From the NCBI RefSeq assembly GCF_020740795.1, contig NC_067304.1:4640056-4704055 (forward strand): a stretch of DNA of 64,000 bases, in the 5' to 3' direction. The notes beneath the pieces are model-generated. The model saw nothing but the letters and a program-made list of their open reading frames with translations, had not been told where the DNA came from and searched no databases. A program made the translations under genes and the position numbers. The DNA is from Apus apus (Eukaryota; Chordata; Aves; Apodiformes; Apodidae). Below are positions 23,822 to 35,800 of this stretch, piece by piece (positions within the stretch are counted from its first letter, which is position 1; every line of letters starts with the position of its first letter).

Positions 23822-26800
23822 CTGGAAAAAGAAAAAGCTTATAGAATTGATGATCAGCAAAGACAAAAAAAGTCATATATAGTTTTATACCAACAGGATT
23901 TACAAGACACTTCAGTAGCTGACTTCATTTTACTCTGACCATACCACACACGTGGTGGCTTTTGCACCCTATATTAGTAAAGCTGAGCTGAAAAGGTAGA
24001 TAACAAGATTTTATTACTATTTGATTGCAAGCCTCAACTAATTACTGGAAATGATATCATAAGCTGACATAGCTGGCCTCTTGTCAAACCAGTACACACA
24101 TTGCTATGATGACTTTAGACTTCAGCAGAAATGCCTCACATTTTAGTTTGGTTCAGATTTCTCCACCTTCTCCCACCCTGAAAACATCACCAAGCCCATG
24201 AGTCCCAAACAGAGCCATAAATTGTATCATCTGGCTGTGACACAAAGTCAGAAGAGGGAAGGTTTTGCAATCTGTGCAGTTTTTGCCAACAAGATGCAGA
24301 TACTAATTCAATCTCTTAAGTAATTAAAGCTGCCTTATTTCACGGTGCTGCTTTAAATCATGGCAAGTTACATGAATGAGCCCTGCAACATGATATGTGG
24401 ATGCCTCCTGGTCCCAAGGCGTCCCCTGAGTCTTCCAGAGCAGAAAACCAAACTACTCCCCTCTACAGGAAACTGCAGAACTTACTTGTCATGGACTCAC
24501 CTGTAGCCTTTAGCCTCGGCTTCGGCATTTTCTTTTCTTTCCTCTCTGGCTTGGATTTCTTGGAGACCTTTTTGTTTTTCTTTTTTGAACTGCCATAGTC
24601 ACTGTCATCATCATCTTCCATGAGGAAGTCTTCATCACTTCCTGAATCTGCTGAGAGCACAAAGAAATTTAAGTTTGTGGGGAAAAAAGAGAGGGACACA
24701 GTTGAGAAATCTTCAACTTGAGAGACAGGAAACCAGTACTCTGTGACCTTATAAGCTTCCACCTATCTGTTGTGCTGAAGAAATCTAACATAGCAGCAAA
24801 TTTTACCCTGGTAGGGACAAAGCTCTAGTATGATGAAACAGTCAAGTGTTCTGAGGTCCTCAAAATACGCTCCATCTTCTTACCAAGTCACCCATCTCAA
24901 AAGAAGAGAGACTCTCTTGACAGAGAGAGGTGATCTTTTCAATGATGCTCATATTCCACACTGAAATAATGTCTGAGCTCAGGGTTTCCAGAACTTACTG
25001 CAGTTCATTACCAGCTGAACCCATCTCTTCTTCCCAAACAAATCACTCTATTTGGGTCAACCATGGACAAAGTACTTTCACATCACCTGACAGTAGCACC
25101 AATGCCTCAAAACAAATGGGACAGCAAGAAGCAGCAAAAAGCCCTGAGAACTTTACAATAATTCTTTAGGGCTGCTTACAACAACTCCCAAATCTTTGCT
25201 GCCAACTTCAAACAAAAATTCTAGATGTGACAAATATATGTGTGGTGTGCTGGAGACATACACAGTGTCAAGGAAGCTACTGAGAAGGACAACTTAGGTC
25301 CTCTCTCACAGTCAGAAAAATAAAACTGTGTGCCTTTTGCTGTCTGGCCAGACCCTTAAACTCGTGTCTGGTACTACATCCACATGACAGTAATTTTAAC
25401 TTTTCACAATCCCATTTACTCACTCTCCTGGAACTGTGCCTCATCATCCTCTTGTTCTTCTTCCTCACTGCCCACATCATCCATGAGCATCTCTCGCTGT
25501 TTAGAAGCTGCTTTGGACGCTGCCTGTCGTTGCTGACGCACACTTTTGTGGTCTTCCTTCTCATCCTCACTGTCCTCTGCAGCAAAAGTCACCAAGTTAT
25601 AATGAAGATACAGAGCACAGACCAACAAGCTGTCCTGAAGTAGCATGTGGGCAACAGAAAGGTCAAGTCACTCATGAGAAAGAATCAGGACACTTGCTGA
25701 GTAACTGAGCTGTGAGGAGGACACGGTCACATTCAAGCTAATAAGCACTTTTCTGTAACCACCCAACAATGATCTGTGCAGTATCTGCAAAGAGCAGCAA
25801 CCCTTTTGTACCTGCAGGCCTTTTCCTGGATTTGGAGGCTGCCCTCTTATTCTTTTCTGGTTTAGCCTTTTTTCCTTTTTTGCTTTTTTGAGAGCTCTCA
25901 TAGTCACTGTCAGCTTTGCCATCATCTGCTCCTAAGTCATCATCTTCACTGCCAAAATCTTCATCTGGAAGGAAAAGGTATGAAGTCTTATATCATCTGA
26001 GATATGGCCAAGAACTACAGGGAAGAGCTTAACAAACATGTATCCACCTGTGAAGATAAACTTTATGGCAGCATCATGTTACACACAAAAATATCTGTTA
26101 TCCCAAACCAGGGCCAGAAGTAACAGCAGCAGAGGCAGCAAACAAACAGCTTAGAGTAAGTGCATGGGAAAAGTACATGCTTCTCTACTCAGAACAATGT
26201 CCTATGTCAAATCCTACTCCTGTAATTCTTACAAACTGGTCTTTATTTTGAAAACACACTATCAGTATAATGTAGTTAAGTTACCTGCTGAGTGTGAATC
26301 ATCTTTCTTAGTCTTCACATCTTTTTCTTCAGAATCCTCACTAAAAATGAGAGAAAGACAGGATCTGACTGCTGGTTTAACTCCAAATTCAGTCACTGCT
26401 GAATGGAACATACCAATTTTCAGAGAGCAAACTAATCTCTAGGCTAGGAATATGCTCTTTTCCTGGACATTTCCACATTATACTTCAGGGTTACTCAGCT
26501 GTATATGTAGTTATCATGGTTGGAAAGGTAATGTTCAAACTCTTGAGTAACAAACTTTCATCACATCAAGTGAACCAACCAGGAAATAATAAGGTTGAGA
26601 GGAACCATTTGCTTCACTCCAAAACATACCAATACCCCAGATGTCTTCCATTGTGCAGCTACAATTTTGAAGGCTGATATGCTAATACATGCCTGAATCT
26701 GTAAATGGAATAAAGTTTTATTCTGAATAGATTTATAGTCACCACTTGTCTTTGGACTCCTTCATTCTACACACACTGCTGCGTGGCAGGTAACCAGCTC

Positions 26801-29800
26801 ATATTTGGTCTACAAGTTCCCAAACTACCTGATCTCTGGTGGAGTTTCAACACTCCCTTCTTGTGGTTTCAATCCTCATCAGAGGGCATTCCTATCAACA
26901 AGGTACTAATGTTGTGTTCTTATCCAAACCCCAACTCCATTCCAGCAAACAGTTAACAGAATAAAAAGACACCTTGGGCTTAGACAAATGAGCCAGCTGG
27001 CAGAACCTCCATCCCTGAAGTTGATGTCTGTCATGAAAGCAGCCAGTTGACTTAACAAGTCTTATGGCAAACATTTGCTGACAAGAGCTGCTGTCAAAAG
27101 GGGGAAACCTTCACTCTACAGGACAGACTTTTACCCCTCAGTAGGGCATCACAGAGCAGGGAGTCTTTTCACATTGCTGGAGCAGCTCAGTTATCACAAC
27201 ACATGACTTTGTTTCTGAACCAGACCAGACAGGAAACAAAGAACCACAAAACTAACAAAATGGCCCCTGCTCCTAACTGCCACTCTGCTGTCCCAATTCA
27301 TCTGTAACCACAGGGATGCTCTGAACACAGCGAAAAGCCCAAGGAAAAAGTGCATCTTGCCACTAACTTACCTGGAGAATTGTACTAGTTGCCAGTTTTT
27401 GTTATCCATAGCATATTCCTTCCCATTCCAACTGTCTACCTCTGAAAAGCTATTCTAATGGCAAAGCACTAGTGACAGGTACTTTACACATGATTTCTCT
27501 GTCTACTCGAATATGAAAGAACCACCTCAATGTCCAGGTTGGTTATGCAAGCTCTGTGATTAAGAGCTCTAGATCTTACACTGCAGACCTTGAATTCCAC
27601 TTACAATTGCTCCTCTTAGGAGATACTGCTTCCCACAAACAGGAGAAGGTTTAGAGACATGTTCTGAAGAGATGAAGTGATTCTTTTACCTGTCCTCCTG
27701 AGAGTTCTTCCCAGACCGCCTCTTATTTTTAGCCTCCCGGGGAGACGAACGGATTTTCTTGGATGGGGGACCTGAATCTCTTCCATAATCTTCATCTGGA
27801 CGGGACAGTACAAAATGGTTTTGAATCAAACTCCTAGTTCCCAGCAAACTGACTTCCTCAGCTCTAACTTAAACTGACCATTTCATGCACATCAAAAAGA
27901 AGCCCTTCAAAAAAAAGAAAGATCACAAAGCTTCAACCAAAACTTTATCGAAGCAAAGTCCTGTCTTAAACTAGTGATTTACCTTTTCTTCTGCACAACA
28001 GAAATGCTGCACACAACCCAGGCTGACACCAGAGTATGAGGAAACAGATAAAAAGCCTCACAAGAGGACACAGTATCTTAATTTTACAGCTAGTCAGAAC
28101 ATAGTTATTATGTAAATTTATTACAAGTTACTATCCATACCGGTTTCTATATGCTTTTAACAGCAATCACTGTATTTACTGTCCTATGATAGGAAAAAGT
28201 GTCATTATATAGTAGTTTACAGAGTAACTTTTTACAGCTATGACTCATGTTGTGTAAGGTATTGTGTAACAGGACTGCAATTAAGAACTATGCATATTTG
28301 TTTCCATTAATTACCAGTGCAACCTCACTTAGCAAAAAATAGCAATATGTCTGTTTTCTAAGAACACAAAACATATTCCATATGGCTTCCAGAAAGATTG
28401 CAGTAATTCACACAGAACATATAAAGATATTTTTTTCAGATGCACTTCACAAATATGTCTTGACACCGTGGGATTAACTGGAGTCCACTAAAATAAATTG
28501 AAAACATATTTTTCTGTAGAAAAAAGTGGCATCAGAGAGATTCTGCCACAGAACATAACATAGACCAAGGAAGAAGATAGTCACTGCCAACAGCCTCAAG
28601 GCACTACAACAATACAAGCATTAAATAATAAGATTTCTATCATCATTGTTTGTTTAATACAAACCATACGAGAATCATTATATTTTCAAATACTTAACAT
28701 TTCAGAGATTGTGAAGAGCAGAAACTCCTTAGAATTTAAGTTACAGATGCGACTAGAAGCAAAACAATTAATATGTGCAGCAATAAATGAACTGCTCTAG
28801 CCCAAGAATATTATATTGTTAAGAAAAAAAAAGTCATTTACCAGCATCATCTGATTCCTGAAACTGGGAGTAATCGACCACCTTCCTGTTCCTGTTAAAA
28901 AGCAGGGGAAAAAATATTAGGAATTAATCATCTGAGAGATGTAAGTTTTCCTCAAGTAACAAAAAGAGAAGATATCCTTATTTCCAGTGTAGCCCAGAAG
29001 TATCCCAAGGAAATTCTCATCAATAAGCCACCTATACTTTTGAAATAAGAAATTAACACACAGGATATTCTAGCATTTTCCTAAGGAGTTATTATAATGA
29101 CTGGATTATAGTCTCAGACTTTGAAAAGCTTTGCTTTTTTGAAAAGCAGCACTCTGAGGGCTCATGACTGCACTAAGAGCTTCGTTAACCTCTGCTACAG
29201 GGTTCCCTCATTATTACAACTACAGATCTATCCCCATCACAACTCCACCAGTAAAGCATCTTTTAAAGCAGTGTCTGCACCTCAAGACTAAAGACACATT
29301 TAAAGAATTCATCATAGAATCATAGAATCATAGAATCATAGAATCCTAGGGGTTGGAAGGGACCTCGAAAGATCATCTAGTCCAACCCCCCTGCCAGAGC
29401 AGGGTCACCTAGAGTACATCACACAGGAAGGCATCTAGGCGGGTTTTGAATGTCTCCAGCGAAGGAGACTCCACAACCTCTCTGGGCAGCCTGTTCCAGT
29501 GCTCTGTCACTCTTACAGTAAAAAAATTTTTCCTGATATTCATCTTAAACCTCCTATGCTCCAACTTGTATCCATTACCCCTTGTCCTATCACTGGTCTT
29601 CACTGAAAAAAGCTTAACTCCATCGTCTTGACACTCACCCTTTACATATTTGTAAACATTGATGAGGTCCCCCCTCAGTCTCCTTTTCTCCAAACTAAAG
29701 AGACCCAGCTCCCTCAGCCTTTCCTCATAAGGGAGATGTTCCACTCCCTTAATCATCCTTGTGGCATCAGCCTGAACTTGACAAGTGTCTCCAAGCTGTG

Positions 29801-32800
29801 ATATTTAAGACTGGGATTGCAGGTATAAAACAAGTACACACGTTATCAGGAATCAGATTAACATTTCATAACTGCCCTCCTTTGATCTTCTTCTCCCAGC
29901 TCAAGGTAACCATCCTTGCTCTCATGCCTTTCTCCTCAAGGTTTTTGTTTTCCCACGTGAGCCCAGTTTCTAGAGCATTTCAAAGTTATCACCAGGGCTT
30001 CTAGGAGCTTTCTCAATTAGTTAGATGCTCTAGGAAGATTTCAGAGAGCTGTGGCAATGCTTAACTGTATCACTAGGCACAAAATTGGAAGAATACAGGT
30101 ATTCTGCCCAGCCTGTTTTGGGACAGCAAACAAGCATGGGCTCCTACCTTCTCTACCTCATGAGCACCTTCTCTGCTCACTAGTCAAAGTGAAAGCAGCA
30201 CAGGTAACGAGGTATCATTAGAAATGCAAATATAAGAGCCAATTCTAGACAAATCTGTTTAACCAGACAAGCAGCTATTACTGAAATCAATGCCTCACTT
30301 GCCAACAAAATTAGGTCTGTTCCTCTAACTTACCAAAACATAAGTAATTGCTGGCTATTTTCTCAGCACTTGCCCCAACTTTATTGACAAGACAGAAATA
30401 AGCCTTGTAACACAGCTGCTCAGGGGAACCAGCACAGCCACACACTGAGTTATATTGGAGTTCTAGCTGATAATGCCTCAAACTCAAGCCCTTCCAGCTG
30501 ACATGCAATGGGGAGAGGAGGCACAGCTGAACAAGCACCAGAGATTCAGACACCCTTCCACAATCTCTTTACCCAGAGCCAAAGAGGAGCTTGATTTTGT
30601 AGCCATCAACAGGTGAACTCACTTTGACAGCTAGAGAAGTCAGGCAAGTGATAGATGAAGTGACCTAACCAGCACCAGGGACCTGAGGGCAGCTGGAAAG
30701 AGAAGCCAACACAAGCTCCATCCAGCACATGAACCACAACTCCCTTCCTCTCTCCTGCAGTGCTCAGTTCCATGTGCAGTTCACACAAATGACCTGCACT
30801 TTGTGATTAGAATCACGCATTGCTGATAAGACTGCTCAGTTGAAAGACATCCCAAAAGCCACCGTTGTGTTCTGGCAGTTGATCAATTTGAAATCAATCA
30901 CACAAGCCCTGTACAAGCACCTCTACTCCTGGCTTACAGCAGCAGTTTCCAAAAGACAAAGTGTAATTATTTCCTTTCAACTCTACACCAAGCCTCTTGA
31001 AACACCTGAAACAAACACCCCAACCCTTCAACAACAACAACAACACAACACAAAAACAAGCAAACAAAAGGAAGGTAAGACCAGTCATTAGATTTCTACA
31101 GGCTGAACCCCATCCAAGCTTCAGAGTACGGGTGAGTGGAACAAAGTCCACCAGCAATGTGCTGCAGGACACCGCTTGCTCACAGCCCCGCTGCGGGACT
31201 GCGCCCATTTAGCAACACAACTGTTGGCAAGACTTGTCCTGCTGTACCCTCTGGGGACTGAGATTCCTGTTCCAACAGGTAGCCTTCATGAAGGCTGCCT
31301 GAAGATTGACCCATCTCACATGTGAACACACTGATGTTATTCTGGTAAGGATCTGAAGAACAATCAAGTTAGTAGACAGGATGTTTGATTTAAGTATCAG
31401 CTATTAGGTTTTCCCCCCCTTCTAAAAAAATTAATGGGAAAAAAAGTAGAATTGCCACATATTCTGTTCCAGCAGCTTTGGAAAAAAATTTTCTGCCATT
31501 ACTTATTTAACAAGATGGAAATTGCAATATTACCACCTTAGAGTAAGTTGGTCAGCTTCACCTTGCTTATTTCAGAGACCCCTGTTAAATCACCTATGGA
31601 AAATTTGGTTGGTAAAACAGACACAAACCCCATTGTCCCTATGGAAAACATCCTTCCTGTAAGCACTGTATCCAGCTAGAAAACAAATCCCACCAGGCTC
31701 TCATACCTGGTAAACAGGAGCATTGGTATTTATATAAAACTCACTATAGTAGAAGACAGAGAGAGGGCTGCTTGGTTTGCTTTTTCTTTTGCAGGGCAAG
31801 GAGGGAGCACTGAGTATCTACACTGGGGTAACTGAAGAGAGACATTCCCAAGTCTTCCCAACAGAACCAGAGCAGTTCACAAGGGCAGAAGTATCAAACA
31901 AACTGCTCTTGCATCTGCCATGTTCCTCACTCTGCACTCATCATTCACCCCATTTAGATCAACTTGTGTTTTTTCTTGAGAACTGTCACCAGCACTGACA
32001 TGAAACGCTCAATAACTACGAGTCTGCAGAGACTATGTCTTTTATTACACCATGGTGATAAAACACAGCAGGGAAGTTCACTGGAGTTAAGGGCCAAAAA
32101 AAAAATTGCTGGTCGATGAAGAGTATCCCTTTGCCACTAGCAAAAACCAGGAGATGTTTAGGCAAGGAACCAGACATAAAAATAAACTATTTGCTAAATT
32201 CAATTAGACTGGGCATAAAAAGATAGTTTGGTAGACTTCTCAGATAGAAATTGCTCAATCTGGTTTACAATATGCACTGAAATTTTAAGATAATTTACTT
32301 TTTAATTCAGCTTAAACTATTAAGTGCATGCAAGAAGGAACTGGGGGAAGGTATAGATAGGTCCTGATAGGAGCAATTCTTACACCCAGCAGTCAGTGTC
32401 TACCAAACCGAAACGTTCAAACTATAAAAAGCATTATTAACATGTAAAAGGATCACTAAATGCCTACACAAGTGCTTAAGGACTGCACAGTAACACCCCA
32501 CCTTCAGCTAGTGAGGTCCCTAAATCCTCAGTCTTTGTCAGGGAACAGCTCAGAATACAAGCTATCACTTAGAAAGCTTTTCTTTTGTTAAAAGGGAATG
32601 CTTAGATCCCCAAATAAGGCACATCCCCCCCAGGCATGAAAATCCACAGGTGAAGTCCAAGTTTTGGAGGAACACATCCACCAGTGCAAAGCAATGCTAG
32701 GAAGAGTCTTCAAAAAGCTAAAATCTGATCTCATCATGCCCTGAAGAGGGATGTTTAGGTCAAATGATGACCAGAAGTAATATATATCATCTTATACAGT

Positions 32801-35800
32801 GTGGCAAGTAAAATGAATGATAGATTAAAGAGTTACTGAGATATTATCTTTTTTTAAAAAATTATTTTAATTTTAACTAACCAATTAATTCATCAAACTA
32901 AGCACTTATGAAAGCCATCCTGGTCCTCCCATCCCTGGGAGGGCAGTGCTGGCTGGCACAGAGGGGTCAGTTTCACTTTCTTGCTCTCATCCCAGCTGGT
33001 AAAGGTGTCCCACTTGGAGGTCAACACAGTATCAATAAATACAGCCATTAAAAGCAGGCCTTCAGTGCCTTTTTAATACAGAGACAGGAATAGAGATCAG
33101 TTGGAAATACTTCTTACAGGTATTTTCAAAGCTGTGCAAAACAAATCTGCAGGGCTAGGTTGAGGCCTCACATGAACAGACATTTACTTACAATTATGCA
33201 CCAGAAGCTGAGGTGGAAGACCAGTGACAGCTACCTACCCACAACACCTCACTATGGTCTTAGTCTGTTTAAAAACTGGCACAATTTTTAAGTCTGTACT
33301 CAGACAGGACTCACCGACTAGAGTTCCCAATCACAGAGGTCACTGTTTGGGTCTGGACGTGGTGTAACTCCAGCTGTCTGTAAGACTAGGCACTGCTCAT
33401 GGTATCCACAGAATTTTTAGGGATACACATGACTTGAAAGTCCATAAAACAATTGAGTGATTTATGCAGCACCAGTTTAAGCAGTAGTGCCCATTCTCCA
33501 CTTGACCCTAACTGTAATTCAGAAGATTTTAAAGCACAGTATAGAAATGTTTTGGTACAGAGAAGGGAGGGAGTGAAATAAACCCCAAAACAGATATCCA
33601 AAAATAAGTTCTGCAGCCTGTGTTGCTCCTGGGTTTTGTTTTGGTTTGTGCCTTTTCATTGCACCTCTATGTTGCTCTCTGCTTCTCTTTACACTGAAAG
33701 TTTTCAGAGGAAGAATCATATCTTTTGACTTATCTGGGAAGTGTCTACAGCTTATCTCTGGACTGTCACACATTATCACTCAAGTTAAAAGGCCAGTCCT
33801 CAAGGAAGTGGTGCTTTCCTGCTCCCCCATGGAAGTTTTCCAGAATGTATACGTTGCACTGTCCAGGTACAACACTGGCACCAAGAGAAGTCATATTTAA
33901 TAGACAACTATATTTTTGCCTGCAAGTAAGATGTTCAAGGACCACCCTTCCACTCTAGTGTCAGGGCAAGACTGGGATTCAAGGGTTACTAGTAAAGAAC
34001 AATTAAGTACATAAAGCCCCAAGGCACTGAGATGGATCAATTCATGAATGGCTTTAATCTTAAAATGAGCAAACAAACCCCCTGTGATTCCCACACTTGC
34101 CCATTTCATTCTGCAATGCCTGCAGGAGAGGAGGACCAGCAAGTGACAGTGACCAGCCAGGACAAGCAGGAACAAGCCCCACCAAACTTTTGGTCAAAAT
34201 TCTTACTTTAAACACATCAATTGATGCTGTATATAAAAACAGGGGCTCTAAATGATTTATTTCATTTGTATTCAGTAACAGATATGGACACAACACTGTA
34301 ACCACCAGCTCCAAAAGCTCTTTGCTTTTAGCCACAGGATGCTGAGGTTCAGCAACTAGAGGCTCCTTTACTGTTTCACTTCTTGCTGTTTTCCAACAAT
34401 AGTGCAGATACCATCATTATCCACCCAGGAGAAGTTTAATTGTGTAGAAAGTACTTGGCTCTGAGTGTCAGGCACATGAGGCCTGTATATAACAGGACTC
34501 TGTTACTATTACTTAAAAATGTTAAGAAACTGACTTCAACAACCAGACTGTCTGAAGGCTCTTTTCTACCAACACATAGAAACTGGGAATATATGTTGGA
34601 TTTTATGAAGTTTATTGTTTTAGGTGTGGACTCCCTAGAAACTAGCAGACATAATACATTCATCTGAAGACCACTGAATAGAGGAAAACCTTTCCAACAC
34701 TAACTCTTAGTCTGATGAGGAACTTTTCACCAGACTACCATATTACCAACAATAAGGTTGTGGAGTCTCCTTCGCTGGAGACATTCAAAACCCGCCTGGA
34801 CGCCTTCCTGTGTGATGTACTCTAGGTGACCCTGCTCTGGCAGGGGGGTTGGACTAGATGATCTTTCGAGGTCCCTTCCAACCCCTATGATTCTATTCTA
34901 TTCTATTCTATTCTATGAATAAGCTAAGATATCCAGGAAAAAAAAAAACATATACAAGGTGAAATTCTGGCTTTAAACCTATTATGAGTTCTCCAGTTAT
35001 TACCCAGTAGAGCAATACAGTGTACTAGCCATTGAATATATGCTATTTTTTCCCTGAAATGGCTGTGAAATACAGGTAGGTAGAGGGCTGCTTGATCTGC
35101 TCCTGACATGTGCCACGAGGGTGTCTGCTACTACTACCAGTCTGTTGGACTTTGGCACTTCATTTTCCTGCAGGCCAGTGCCTGCCAGTGGAGGGCAAGA
35201 CAAGTCAGACCTTTCACAGCACTGCAGGATTTTACAGATTTCTTTTATTATTTTTAAGAAATGGTTGCCTATGAATTTACTTAACACCAGGAACCTGAGA
35301 AGCTATAAAGATACAGTACTTTCCTGTAGCAAGACTGCAGAGCTGGCAGGAAATCACCAGCAGAACCTACACCCACGTGTCACCCTGAGCAGCAGTCACA
35401 TCACCAGGTGCCTCAGAGCACTGTCATTCACCATCAGACCACTAGTCCATCTAGTCCAACACTCTGCCTTGAAAAAGGCCAAAGCCTGATGCTTCAGAGC
35501 AGGGTACACCCAGTCCTGTTACACCCACCTTTTGGACCCAAGTGAATTCCCTAAACCTGGAGCTTTGAGCTTTACTTCCCCTTACTTCTGCACGCAGGAA
35601 TACACTACTGGAGAAAAAAAGAACTATGAAAAAACTACTTCACTAATATTGTGCCACATCTAGCAAAGCAATCCTAGTTGCCATTTACTTTTTAAATCTC
35701 CCATGTATGAGAGGTATTACTTAAATACAAAGTCTATCAGCTATAAATGTATGTATGTAAGGTTTATAGCCACAATTAACTTCATATTTATTGGTGCAGA

